A DNA stretch of 64,000 nucleotides from NCBI GenBank assembly GCA_943846665.1, contig OX044358.1:1984001-2048000 (forward strand). Direction: 5' to 3'. Source of the DNA: Arcticimaribacter sp002477625 (GTDB lineage Bacteria; Bacteroidota; Bacteroidia; Flavobacteriales; Flavobacteriaceae). Below the pieces are notes generated by a model. That model saw nothing but the letters and a program-made list of their open reading frames with translations, was not told the DNA's origin and searched no databases. The translations under genes were made by a program, and so were the position numbers. This document shows, piece after piece, positions 44,111-52,872 of the stretch. The number at the start of each line of letters is the position of its first letter. Position 1 is the stretch's first letter.

Positions 44111-44114
44111 TCAT
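43998..44114 (-). CDS. Short aromatic-rich ORF after the duplicated leader
   Basis: 38 residues from ATG 44114: MTYLSAIHSKWPYHKIFFYE and so on, with 11 aromatic residues and one Cys near the end. No family recognised. It begins exactly where the short ORF begins after leader copy A, but the two peptides are not clearly similar. It may be a leader peptide for the DUF418 gene 73-112 bases downstream. Confidence 0.35.
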   Translation of the reverse strand: MTYLSAIHSKWPYHKIFFYEEHNPLPSFLDWEQACTLL

Positions 44115-44177
44115 GGTTGTAGAACAGATTTGGGAGCTGTTTCATTTCAAATGTAATAAAAAAAGTAAAGCCCTCAA
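44111..44177 (-). promoter_or_regulatory. Duplicated promoter-leader unit, copy B
   Basis: Minus strand: TTG (44177-44175), 19 bases, then a perfect -7 box TACATTTG (44155-44148), a leader with AACAGCTCCCAAATCTGTT, and ACC-ATGA at 44114. This matches copy A at 36051-36106 in order and spacing; only 4 bp of the leader hairpin still pair here. The TTG element falls inside the lpdA terminator stem. Confidence 0.6.
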
Positions 44178-44191
44178 CAGTGAGGGCTTTT
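44167..44191 (-). terminator. Intrinsic terminator downstream of lpdA
   Basis: A 10-bp perfect stem AAAGCCCTCA (44167-44176) / TGAGGGCTTT (44181-44190) with loop ACAG. On the minus strand the hairpin is followed by TTTACTTTTTTT, a U-rich tail. It lies 27 bases after the lpdA stop. Confidence 0.85.
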
Positions 44192-44217
44192 AAGAAATGT
44201 ATAGGGTGGGAGTTTGT

Positions 44218-45607
44218 CTACAAGTGAATCACTTCGTCGTAGGCATCGGCTACGGCCTCCATCATCGCCTCACTCATGGTCGGGTGGGGGTGAACGGCTT
44301 TCAGCACTTCATGGCCTGTGGTTTCGAGCTTACGTCCGAGTACCGCCTCAGCGATCATGTCGGTTACTCCGGCACCGATCATGTGGCAACCGAGCCATTC
44401 GCCGTATTTGGCGTCGAAAATCACTTTCACAAAACCATCAGTAGTACCGCCGGCTTGCGCTTTTCCAGAGGCTGAAAATGGGAATTTCCCAACCTTGAGC
44501 TCATAGCCCTTTTCTTTGGCTTGGGCTTCGGTCATTCCAACTGAAGCTATTTCTGGGTAACTGTAGGTGCATCCGGGGATGTTCCCGTAATCTAACGGCT
44601 CTACCGTATGTCCTGCAATTTTTTCTACACATAAAATCCCTTCAGCAGAAGCAACGTGGGCAAGGGCTTGTCCTGTGGTTACGTCGCCAATGGCGTAGTA
44701 GCCCGGGAGGTTGGTTTGGTAAAAATCGTTTACCAGGATCTTATCGCGATCTACGGCAATACCGACATCTTGTAAGCCGATGTTTTCGATATTGGTTTTT
44801 ATTCCAACTGCAGACAAGACAACATCTGCTTTCAGGGTTTCCTCGCCTTTGGCTGTTTTTATGGTGGCAGTTACTCCTTTGCCTTTGGTGTCTACCTGCG
44901 TCACTTCAGCGTTGGTCATGATGTTGATCCCTGCTTTTTTAAACGAACGTTCCAATTGCTTAGAAACTTCTTCATCTTCGACGGGTACAATTCGATCTTG
45001 GAATTCGACAACCGTTACTTCGGTGCCCATGGCGTTATAGAAATGAGCAAACTCAATTCCAATAGCCCCTGAACCAACAACGATAAGCTTTTTAGGTTGT
45101 TTAGGGAGCGTCATGGCTTCTCGGTATCCAATTACCTTAACGCCGTCTTGTGGAAGGCTAGGAAGCTCTCTGGAGCGCGCTCCAGTGGCAATGATTATAT
45201 TTTTTGCAGCATAAACTGTGGTGGTATCTTCAAAAGCTACGCTCACTTGTTTGTTGGGGAGGATGGTTCCAAACCCGTTGATGACGTCGATTTTATTCTT
45301 TTTCATCAAAAACTGAACGCCTTTACTCATTCCAGCAGCAACATCACGACTTCGGTTGACTACTGCGTCAAAATCTTTATCGTAGTCGGTTACCTTTAAG
45401 GCCGTAGTCTGATGCGTGTTTGAGGTAATCAAAAACTTGAGCAGATTTGAGTAGTGCCTTGGTTGGGATACACCCCCAGTTCAAGCATACACCGCCTAAG
45501 CTTTCTTTTTCAATAACAGCAGTTTTCAATCCCAATTGAGAGGCACGGATTGCGGTTACATAACCCCCGGGTCCACTTCCTAAAACAAGTACATCGTAAG
45601 TTGTCAT
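44218..45607 (-). pseudogene. lpdA: Dihydrolipoyl dehydrogenase with a +1 frameshift
   Basis: E3 subunit of the 2-oxoacid dehydrogenase and glycine cleavage complexes. Removing one base gives 462 residues, the full family length. The N-terminal part (from ATG 45607) has VLGSGPGGYVTAIRASQLGL and the redox pair GGVCLNWGCIPTKALL, up to SDYGLK. The next residues should be VTDYDKDF, but an extra G on the minus strand (plus C near 45393-45394) moves them to the next frame, where 400 further residues run unbroken through the NAD motif VGSGAIGIEFAHFYNAMG to the catalytic HPHPTMSEAM. All other parts look functional. Either a sequence error or a true fresh mutation. Confidence 0.9.
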
Positions 45608-45629
45608 AAATTCATTTTTTTAGATGGCG

Positions 45630-45637
45630 CAAAAGTA
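45630..45637 (-). promoter_or_regulatory. Probable lpdA promoter -7 box (TACTTTTG)
   Basis: A perfect TAnnTTTG on the minus strand, 22 bases before the ATG at 45607. Confidence 0.45.
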
Positions 45638-45664
45638 CAAAAAAGAGGGATATGAATAATCGTC

Positions 45665-46072
45665 TTAGTCTTCCTTTTTGGCTTCAAAGCTAATGCTCGC
45701 AGAATTAACACAATATCGTTTTCCAGAAGCGGTGGGTCCATCGTCGAATACATGCCCTTGGTGTCCCCCGCAATTAGAACATACAATCTCTACCCGAACC
45801 ATTCCGTGCGAACTGTCTTTGCGGTACTCAATAGCCCCTTCTATACTTTGGTCATAACTGGGCCAGCCGCAGCCGCTATCAAATTTAGAATCACTGGCAT
45901 AGAGCGGCTGATTGCAACCCCGACAGTTATAGGTTCCTTTTTCGTAATGACTGTTGTACGCTCCGCTGTGGGGATATTCTGTCCCTTGTTCGCGTAAAAC
46001 ACGGTATTCTTCTTGTGAGAGAAGCTTGCGCCAGGCATCTTCTGTTTTATTGAATGGATAAGGTTTATTCAT
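45665..46072 (-). CDS. msrB: Peptide-methionine (R)-S-oxide reductase MsrB
   Basis: Repairs methionine-R-sulfoxide in proteins. 135 residues, full length, cytoplasmic. Zinc cysteines are in CRGCNQPLY and CSNCGGHQGHVF; substrate segment SGCGWPSYDQ; the catalytic Cys is in KRYCVNSASISF. Its ATG overlaps the 3' end of a second, damaged msrB by 8 bases, so the pair was an operon. Confidence 0.95.
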   Translation of the reverse strand: MNKPYPFNKTEDAWRKLLSQEEYRVLREQGTEYPHSGAYNSHYEKGTYNCRGCNQPLYASDSKFDSGCGWPSYDQSIEGAIEYRKDSSHGMVRVEIVCSNCGGHQGHVFDDGPTASGKRYCVNSASISFEAKKED

Positions 46073-46551
46073 CTGTTGATGTGGGTATAAAGTTTAGTGC
46101 AGCTGAATTGATGCAATGGCGCTTTCCTGTCGTTTCTCTCGGCCCATCATTGAACATATGTCCCAAATGTCCTCCACAGGTATTGCACTTAAGTTCGGTT
46201 CGGGCATAACCCAATTTATATCCACATCAAATTCTAAATTTTCTGTTGCTCCCCGATCAAAGAAGGCCAGCCACTTTTGGAATCGAATTTATCTTTTGAA
46301 TAATAAAGCTCTGTTTTACACGCTGCACAAGCATAGGTTCCTTCTTCGTAAAAGGAATTGTATTCACCTGTAAAAGGACGTTCTGTTCCTGCTTGACGCA
46401 ATACATAATAAGCCATTTCTGGAAGCGAATTTTTCCATTCAGCATCTGTTTTTTGAACTGCATAGATGATCTTCTTTTTAGCCTCTTTTTTTGCTGTTTG
46501 ACAGCTCGCTAAGAAGGGGAGAAGTAGGAGAGTAAACATTATCTTTTTCAT
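46065..46551 (-). pseudogene. msrB: Lipoprotein-type MsrB with two frameshifts
   Basis: A second msrB paralogue with a signal peptide and lipobox (LPFLASC, Cys17), so exported and lipidated. The first frame runs to KSGWPS, then shifts; FDRGATENLEFDVDIN lies in another frame, and GYARTELKCNTCGGHLGHMF to KRHCINSAALNF in a third. Each break is explained by one missing T on the minus strand (near 46259-46262 and 46211-46217). The catalytic Cys and all four zinc Cys are retained, so the damage is recent or artificial. Confidence 0.85.
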
Positions 46552-46916
46552 GATAGATGATTTTTGAGTGAAGATACAAATCTTTCAAACGCTATGTTTT
46601 TGGATCGATACTTCTTTGGTTAGTCTCCCTAATGCATGCAAATAGAATGCCATAGTTGTGGTTGAAGTATAACTTTAACTATAAATCAAACAAGTCTTAT
46701 AAAAAATGAAACTATTGATTTAATTAATGCTTAATAAACATATGATTTACATATTTTTAATTATTACTATAAGTTTTGCTTATGCAGTCGATTTTTGGGT
46801 AAAATTGCATGATTCCTCCTTTTCGAACTTAAAAAAATAGTTTTAAAAACAAAAGAAAAAATCAATTCATAGCGCAACTGCGCTGAATACCTTATATTGA
46901 TCATCAAAACTATTTT
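46552..46916. other. 365-base gap between msrB pair and MFS transporter
   Basis: AT-rich. It contains a 32-codon frame at 46742-46840 (see below) and a 6-bp perfect dyad AGCGCA-AC-TGCGCT at 46871-46884, about 33 bases before the transporter ATG, which could be a regulatory site. No RNA gene seen. Confidence 0.4.
46742..46840 (+). CDS. Possible 32-residue membrane peptide
   Basis: ATG 46742 to TAG 46840, with a hydrophobic N-terminal half (MIYIFLIITISFAYAV) that could be a signal peptide or membrane helix and a short polar tail. It might be a small protein or another truncated export gene; no family recognised. Confidence 0.22.
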   Translation: MIYIFLIITISFAYAVDFWVKLHDSSFSNLKK

Positions 46917-48242
46917 ATGATCCAACCAAAAGTTGCATTAGCGAAAGGGAGTAAAAAATTAATCAATGCTTGGGCTTTTTACGACTGGGCAAATTCGGTC
47001 TATCCACTAGTCATTTCTTCTGCTGTTTTCCCGATCTATTACGGGATGATTTTTTCCGAAAACAACCAGATTGATTTTTTTGGTTACGCGGTTAAAAATA
47101 CAGCCATGATTAGTTTTGTCACGGCTTTGGCTTTTATCGTTGTTGCGATCACTTCACCCATACTTTCTGGAATTGCTGATTACATCGGGAACAAGAAAAA
47201 ATTCATGAAATTTTTCGTTCTCATGGGTTCCCTTTCTTGTGTGGGATTGTATTGGTTTGATCTGGAAACAATTTATCTGGGCTTGTTTTTTTACTTCCTT
47301 GCCATGATTGGTTTATGGTCCAGTTTGGTTTTTTACAATTCTTATTTACCGGATATCGCTTTTGAAGAACAACAAGATCGAGCCTCAGCACGAGGCTATT
47401 CTATGGGCTATATTGGCAGTGTTTTGCTGCTGTTATTTAACCTTTCTATGGTGATGATGCCTGATATGTATGGTATAGGAGGCTCCGAAAGAGAAGCGGC
47501 CTTGCTTGCTATGAAGTATTCCTTTGTTTCTGTCGGTATTTGGTGGGCTTTATTCAGTATGTATTCGTTCTATTATTTACCCGTGGGTACTTCAGATCAA
47601 AAGGTGACCCAGGATATCATATGGAATGGCTTTAGGGAGCTTCGCAAGGTTTGGAATGATCTAGGAGAAAACCTCCGCCTGAAGCGGTATTTAGTTGCCT
47701 TTTTTATTTACAGTACCTCCCTACAAACGGTAATGCTGGTTGCGGCTTATTTTGGAGAAGAAGAAATTACCTGGGGTTCCGACTCTGATAAAACAGTAGG
47801 GCTCATCACGAGTATCCTCCTCATTCAACTTGTAGCCATTCTGGGGGCAATACTTACAGCTCGCTGTTCGGAGCGTTTTGGAAATCTAAAAACCTTATTT
47901 GTAATCAACATCATCTGGGGATTAATTTGTGTATATGCCTATTTCATCAACACGCCAGAAGAATTTTATCTTATCGCAGGCTTTGTGGGCTTGGTTATGG
48001 GGGGCTTACAATCCCTATCCCGCTCGACCTATTCCAAATTCCTTCCTGAAACCGACGATACAGCTTCCTATTTCAGCTTTTACGGTGTAACCGAGAAGAT
48101 CGCTATTGTTATCGGGATGCTTTTGTTTGGTGTATTGGATCAGATAACAGGAAGCATGCGCACCTCAATTTTATTTTTCTTTGTATTCTTTGTTATCGGC
48201 GCGCTGATGCTGTTACGTGTTCCCCGAGAAAATAAGGCTTAG
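46917..48242 (+). CDS. UMF1/Atg22-type MFS transporter
   Basis: 441 residues with about 12 hydrophobic helices. The N-terminus AWAFYDWANSVYPLVISSAVFPIYY is the UMF1 (unknown major facilitator) signature, followed by SPILSGIADYIGNKKKFM (the MFS A-like loop) and SLSRSTYSKFLPE in the second half. Yeast Atg22 exports amino acids from the vacuole; the bacterial substrate is unknown. The 3' end overlaps the GIN remnant by 4 bases. Confidence 0.92.
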   Translation: MIQPKVALAKGSKKLINAWAFYDWANSVYPLVISSAVFPIYYGMIFSENNQIDFFGYAVKNTAMISFVTALAFIVVAITSPILSGIADYIGNKKKFMKFFVLMGSLSCVGLYWFDLETIYLGLFFYFLAMIGLWSSLVFYNSYLPDIAFEEQQDRASARGYSMGYIGSVLLLLFNLSMVMMPDMYGIGGSEREAALLAMKYSFVSVGIWWALFSMYSFYYLPVGTSDQKVTQDIIWNGFRELRKVWNDLGENLRLKRYLVAFFIYSTSLQTVMLVAAYFGEEEITWGSDSDKTVGLITSILLIQLVAILGAILTARCSERFGNLKTLFVINIIWGLICVYAYFINTPEEFYLIAGFVGLVMGGLQSLSRSTYSKFLPETDDTASYFSFYGVTEKIAIVIGMLLFGVLDQITGSMRTSILFFFVFFVIGALMLLRVPRENKA

Positions 48243-48592
48243 TAGCTTTTTATTTCTTTTACAGAGCCAGAACCGTTTACTTTGGAATAAACCCGTGTAG
48301 AAGATGTACCGAGGTAGCGTACGCTTCCAGAACCAGAAATGCGAGCTTCCAATTCATCGGAGATATTCGCTTCTATGCGACCGGATCCACTGACAGAAAA
48401 TTCACCATTTTCTGCTTTTAGTTCTTTTGCTCTGATCGAACCAGAACCCGATAGGTTTGCTTCGAGCTTAGCACTGCTTCCGTTTAACTCAATACGACCT
48501 AAGCCCGACAATACGGCTTCTACAGCCTCAGCTGCTTCACCGACTATGATTTTTCCAGCCCCCGAAATTATTCTCCCCTTTGTATTGATCAA
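48239..48592 (-). pseudogene. Head-GIN (DUF2807) protein, C-terminal fragment
   Basis: 117 codons carrying only the C-terminal beta-helix repeats (SGLGRIELNG, LSGSGSIRAKEL, VSGSGRIEAN, ISGSGSVRYLG, VNGSGSVKEI). A complete head-GIN protein has a signal peptide and about twice this length. The fragment's 5' end runs directly into the sigma-factor fragment, so start and N-terminus were lost by deletion; the first codons of the frame are probably not the real gene. Confidence 0.8.
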
Positions 48593-48779
48593 TCCGGTTG
48601 AAAGCGATTAAAAAACTCTCTTGCATAATGTCCTCAGCATCCATTGTATTGTGAACAATCTTCAAGGCGGTTACATACATGGCCTGATGATAGCGTTCAT
48701 ACACTTCCATTTGTGCTTGCACATGCTGGTGCCTACACAATTCTAATAGTTCGTCAACTGTTTTATCGTTCAATTTCAA
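48537..48779 (-). pseudogene. ECF-type RNA polymerase sigma factor, N-terminal fragment
   Basis: 80 codons from ATG 48779 covering sigma region 2: CRHQHVQAQMEVYERYHQAMY, NTMDAEDIMQESFLIAFNRIDQYKGENNFGGW. After FGGW the family needs about 100 more residues including region 4, but the frame switches to GIN-encoding sequence and stops. The usual order in Flavobacteriia is sigma factor, a small membrane protein, then a GIN protein, so this looks like one deletion removing the middle of that locus. Confidence 0.82.
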
Positions 48780-48965
48780 TGAGGAGCATTTCTGTATATA
48801 AGATGGTTTTTTTTGAAAATGTTACACTTTTGTGCGAAATTTATTTTTTAAATGAGTTGGCACAACTCTTGGACTGGTAGAGTTGTTAAAAAGGAGTACC
48901 CGCAATTCCTGCTTTTACAGCGGTTGAATTTCCGATCAAATGACACAATGACGTAAAAACATATT

Positions 48966-51416
48966 ATGGCCAAACCAATCTTTTCAAACTTAGACAATCT
49001 GTCACTTCAAGACCTAGAGTCTGAGGCAGAATTAATTCCCCTGCTTACCTCAGAAGACGAAGAGGCTCTTGAAAAAGAAGACCTTCCAGCTGAGGTTTCT
49101 TTATTGCCCTTACGCAACACCGTATTGTTTCCCGGGGTTGTTATTCCAATTACCGTTGGAAGAGACAAATCCATTCAACTAATCAAGGATGCCAACAAGG
49201 GGTCTAAGGTCATCGGTGTGATAGCACAAAAGGATCAAACGATAGAGAACCCAGGGGCAAATGATATTTACAGCCTGGGTACTGTAGCTCAGATTTTACG
49301 TGTTCTAAAAATGCCCGATGGGAATACAACCATCATCATCCAGGGTAAAAAACGTTTTGAGATCGATCAGATCACTGCAGAAGAGCCCTATTTAAAGGCA
49401 ACTACAAGAACCGTAGTGGATGAAGCGGCAGCTAAGGATGATTCAGAATTTAAGGCCGTTGCAGAATCAATAAAAGAATTGTCTCTACAAATCATACAAG
49501 AGAATCCAAACCTGCCTACCGAGGCATCTTTTGCGATTAAAAATATACACAGCTATTCCTTTTTAATCAATTTCGTTTCTTCGAATATGAACCTTTCGGT
49601 AAAGGAGAAACAAGATATTCTTTCTCTCAAAAACATTAAAGAACGCGCCTTATTGTGTTTGAAGTGTATGAATGTGGAGTATCAAAAATTGGAATTGAAA
49701 AACGATATTCAATCCCGAGTACGTCACGATCTTGATCAACAGCAAAAAGAGTATTTTTTGCAACAGCAAATGAAAACCATTCAAGAAGAATTGGGTGGTA
49801 TCTCGTATGAGGAAGAGATAGATGAAATGAAAGCCCGAGCCAAGGCAAAAGTTTGGACCAAGGAAGTAGAAGCCCATTTCGAAAAAGAACTGCTGAAAAT
49901 GCAGCGTATGAATCCTCAGGTTGCAGAATATTCTGTACAACGAAACTACCTTGATCTTTTTTTGGACCTGCCATGGGATCATTTTTCAAAAGATAAATTC
50001 GATCTGAAAAGAGCTGAAAAGGTGTTGAACCGTGACCATTTTGGCCTTGAAGAAGTAAAGAAACGCATCATTGAGTACTTGGCTGTTTTGAAGTTGAGAA
50101 ATGACATGAAGTCTCCTATTCTTTGTCTATACGGACCTCCTGGGGTGGGGAAAACTTCTTTAGGGAAATCCATAGCCGAAGCATTGGGCCGTTCTTATGT
50201 TCGAATTTCACTAGGTGGTATGCGAGACGAAGCGGAGATCCGCGGACATCGAAAAACCTATATTGGTGCCTTACCGGGACGCATCATCCAAAGCTTGAAA
50301 AAAGCTGGCACTTCAAATCCTGTCTTTGTTCTCGACGAGATTGATAAGCTGAGTAGTGGTTCTCAAGGTGACCCTTCTTCTGCCTTACTTGAGGTATTGG
50401 ATCCGGAACAAAACAATGCCTTTTATGATAACTTTTTAGAATTAGGGTATGATCTGTCCAAGGTGATGTTTATTGCTACCGCCAATAATTTGGGGGGCAT
50501 TCATCCAGCTTTGCGCGATCGTATGGAAATCATAAATGTGAGTGGGTATACCATCGAAGAAAAAGTAGTGATTGGGAAGCAGCACTTGTTACCCAAACAA
50601 TTGAAAGAGCACGGACTCGACAAGAAAGCAATTCGACTGGCTAATCCTGTATTGGAACGCATCGTTGAAGGTTATACCCGCGAATCGGGAGTTCGAGGCT
50701 TGGATAAACAAATTGCGAAGGTTACACGTTATGCCGCCAAATCCATTGCAATGGAAGAAACCTATGCGGTAAAACCAGCCTTATCCGATTTGACAGAAAT
50801 TTTGGGCCCCGAAAAAGTTTCACGGGATTTATACGAAACAAACGAAGTTGCAGGAGTGATCATCGGCTTGGCTTGGACCTCAGTTGGAGGCGATATCCTT
50901 TTCATCGAATCGGCTATATCTCCAGGAAAGGGTTCGCTCAACATTACCGGAAACCTCGGAAAAATAATGAAAGAATCTTTTACCATCGCTATGGAGTATA
51001 TCAAGGCAAATGCACTTCAGCTTGGTTTAGCAGATTTTAAGTTTGATAAATACAACATCCACATTCATGTTCCAGAAGGAGCTACCCCCAAAGACGGCCC
51101 CAGTGCGGGAATAACCATCCTTACATCCTTGGTATCTCTTTTAACGCAGAAACGAGTCAAGAAGAATCTTTCGATGACGGGAGAAATCACACTCCGTGGG
51201 AAGGTATTGCCCGTTGGAGGAATTAAAGAAAAAATCTTAGCAGCAAAACGTTCTAAGATCAAAGAAATCATTTTGTGTGAAAGTAATAGAAAAGACATTG
51301 AGGAAATTAAGGATTCCTACCTCAAAGGACTCACCTTTCACTTTGTAAAAGAGATGGGAGAAGTACTTGCTTTGGCCTTGACCAATCAAAAGGTAAAAAA
51401 CACAAAAAAGTTATAA
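48966..51416 (+). CDS. lon: Lon protease (endopeptidase La)
   Basis: ATP-dependent protease degrading misfolded and regulatory proteins. 816 residues, full length: N-terminal substrate-binding LAN domain (about 40-240) with LLPLRNTVLFPGVVIPI, a coiled-coil, the AAA+ module with GPPGVGKTSLG and VFVLDEIDKLS, and the protease domain with catalytic Ser in KDGPSAGI and Lys in GGIKEKILAAKR. The 186-base upstream gap has no clear heat-shock inverted repeat. Confidence 0.98.
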   Translation: MAKPIFSNLDNLSLQDLESEAELIPLLTSEDEEALEKEDLPAEVSLLPLRNTVLFPGVVIPITVGRDKSIQLIKDANKGSKVIGVIAQKDQTIENPGANDIYSLGTVAQILRVLKMPDGNTTIIIQGKKRFEIDQITAEEPYLKATTRTVVDEAAAKDDSEFKAVAESIKELSLQIIQENPNLPTEASFAIKNIHSYSFLINFVSSNMNLSVKEKQDILSLKNIKERALLCLKCMNVEYQKLELKNDIQSRVRHDLDQQQKEYFLQQQMKTIQEELGGISYEEEIDEMKARAKAKVWTKEVEAHFEKELLKMQRMNPQVAEYSVQRNYLDLFLDLPWDHFSKDKFDLKRAEKVLNRDHFGLEEVKKRIIEYLAVLKLRNDMKSPILCLYGPPGVGKTSLGKSIAEALGRSYVRISLGGMRDEAEIRGHRKTYIGALPGRIIQSLKKAGTSNPVFVLDEIDKLSSGSQGDPSSALLEVLDPEQNNAFYDNFLELGYDLSKVMFIATANNLGGIHPALRDRMEIINVSGYTIEEKVVIGKQHLLPKQLKEHGLDKKAIRLANPVLERIVEGYTRESGVRGLDKQIAKVTRYAAKSIAMEETYAVKPALSDLTEILGPEKVSRDLYETNEVAGVIIGLAWTSVGGDILFIESAISPGKGSLNITGNLGKIMKESFTIAMEYIKANALQLGLADFKFDKYNIHIHVPEGATPKDGPSAGITILTSLVSLLTQKRVKKNLSMTGEITLRGKVLPVGGIKEKILAAKRSKIKEIILCESNRKDIEEIKDSYLKGLTFHFVKEMGEVLALALTNQKVKNTKKL

Positions 51417-51422
51417 ACTTGT

Positions 51423-52145
51423 ATGTGTACAGTTAGTTTTATTCCTTTAGCTGATGAGCGCTTTATCTTCACTTCGAATCGAGATGAGAGCCCCAAACGA
51501 GCAGCTACTGCATTACATTCGATAGCGGTCGGGGAGAAGACCCTCTTTTTTCCGCAAGACACCCAAGCCAAAGGGAGTTGGTTTGTGTTTTCGAACAGCA
51601 ATCAATTTGTATGTGTACTCAATGGAGCTTTTGAGCCTCATTTACCCCAAGGGTCCTATCGACTGAGCAGGGGTAAAATGGCACTTCAGTTTTTTGAATA
51701 CGCTGGTCATCGTGACTTCATCAACACATTTGCGTTTGAAGGCATGGAACCTTTTACGTTCATCATCTTTGATCAAGGGGTGCTGCTTGAACTTCGTTGG
51801 GATGGAAATACAGTACATGAAAAAACCTGCTCTACTTCCGCATTACACCTTTGGTCATCGGCTACCTTGTATCCAACTACTTGGCAAAAGAAACGTTATA
51901 CGTTGCTAGAAGACTGGACACAGCCGAAAGAACGCACCCAAGCTGAGGTTATGGATTTTCAGCTTTCTGAATTTCCCTTTGAGCGGTCTGCTTTAGTCGC
52001 CATCTACGGAGATCGAGTTCCAGATGATATTCCTGTTGAAACTTTAAGTGTTTCATCCATTGGAAGAACCAAGAATAATTTTGAATTTCAATACAAACGA
52101 AAGGATGCTTCTGTTGTGTTTGAAAAGTCAGTTCAAATCGAGTAG
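51423..52145 (+). CDS. NRDE (TANGO2-like) family protein
   Basis: 240 residues. The N-terminus MCTVSFIPLADERFIFTSNRDE has the family's NRDE motif and the Cys2 that becomes N-terminal after Met removal, as in Ntn-hydrolase folds. TANGO2, the eukaryotic relative, affects lipid and heme handling; the bacterial function is unknown. It lies 6 bases after lon, so it is probably in the same transcript. Confidence 0.85.
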   Translation: MCTVSFIPLADERFIFTSNRDESPKRAATALHSIAVGEKTLFFPQDTQAKGSWFVFSNSNQFVCVLNGAFEPHLPQGSYRLSRGKMALQFFEYAGHRDFINTFAFEGMEPFTFIIFDQGVLLELRWDGNTVHEKTCSTSALHLWSSATLYPTTWQKKRYTLLEDWTQPKERTQAEVMDFQLSEFPFERSALVAIYGDRVPDDIPVETLSVSSIGRTKNNFEFQYKRKDASVVFEKSVQIE

Positions 52146-52166
52146 GTGCTAGAACAATCTCTTTCT

Positions 52167-52174
52167 TATCTTTG
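52167..52174 (+). promoter_or_regulatory. Probable cmk promoter -7 box (TATCTTTG)
   Basis: A perfect TAnnTTTG ending 4 bases before the cmk ATG, so cmk can be transcribed independently and with virtually no leader. Confidence 0.45.
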
Positions 52175-52178
52175 ACGT

Positions 52179-52850
52179 ATGAAAACGACAGTAATCGCAG
52201 TTGACGGTTTCGCCTCTACAGGTAAAAGTACCTTATCGAAACGTTTAGCAAAGGCACTTGATTTCACTTATATGGATACGGGATATATGTATCGTGCAGT
52301 GAGTTATTTTGCTTTGACTACCCATTTGATCCAAGATGACATTATTCAGGAACAAGCGATAGAGGCTGCTCTTTCCGAGACCTCTTTTAGTTGGAGTACC
52401 GCTGCTGGTTCAAAGCAAATGTTGTTTAACGGAAAGGCTTATGGAGACGAACTAAGAACCCTAGAGATTTCTTCTTGGGTCAGTCGCATTGCGCAATTGG
52501 GCTTTGTTCGAGAGCATTTGGTCAATCAGCAACGTCTTTTATCCCAATTGGGAAGCGTGGTAATGGACGGTCGGGATATCGGTACGGTAGTTTTTCCAAA
52601 TGCAGACTACAAATTTTTTTTAATTGCAGACCCCAAGGTTCGTGCACAGCGTCGTTTGGAAGAATTGCGAGCAAAAGGCGAAGAGGTGCTTTTTGAAGAG
52701 ATTCTAAAAAATGTTGTCAATCGAGATCATCAAGACAGTACCCGAGCAATATCCCCACTCCGAAAAGCAAAAGATGCGATCGAAATTGATACAACATCTT
52801 TTTCTGTAGACGAAGTGTTTGAGCAAATGATGTCAGCAATAGAAGTTTAA
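52179..52850 (+). CDS. cmk: Cytidylate kinase
   Basis: Phosphorylates CMP and dCMP. 223 residues, full length. P-loop VDGFASTGKSTLSKRLAKAL (6-25), the acceptor site YMDTGYMYRAVSYFAL, VVMDGRDIGTVVFPNADYKFFL, and the lid RRLEELRAKGEEV are all typical. In many bacteria cmk precedes rpsA; here rpsA is about 2.3 kb further on, separated by three minus-strand genes. Confidence 0.96.
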   Translation: MKTTVIAVDGFASTGKSTLSKRLAKALDFTYMDTGYMYRAVSYFALTTHLIQDDIIQEQAIEAALSETSFSWSTAAGSKQMLFNGKAYGDELRTLEISSWVSRIAQLGFVREHLVNQQRLLSQLGSVVMDGRDIGTVVFPNADYKFFLIADPKVRAQRRLEELRAKGEEVLFEEILKNVVNRDHQDSTRAISPLRKAKDAIEIDTTSFSVDEVFEQMMSAIEV

Positions 52851-52872
52851 AATCAGCTAGCAGTTCAGTCTT

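Noticed and set aside
44197..45399. Several plus-strand open frames opposite lpdA
   Set aside because: They are antisense shadows of lpdA, whose motifs are unambiguous.
49636..49989. Two overlapping minus-strand frames inside lon
   Set aside because: Shadow frames of the lon coiled-coil region with no promoter or recognisable protein pattern.
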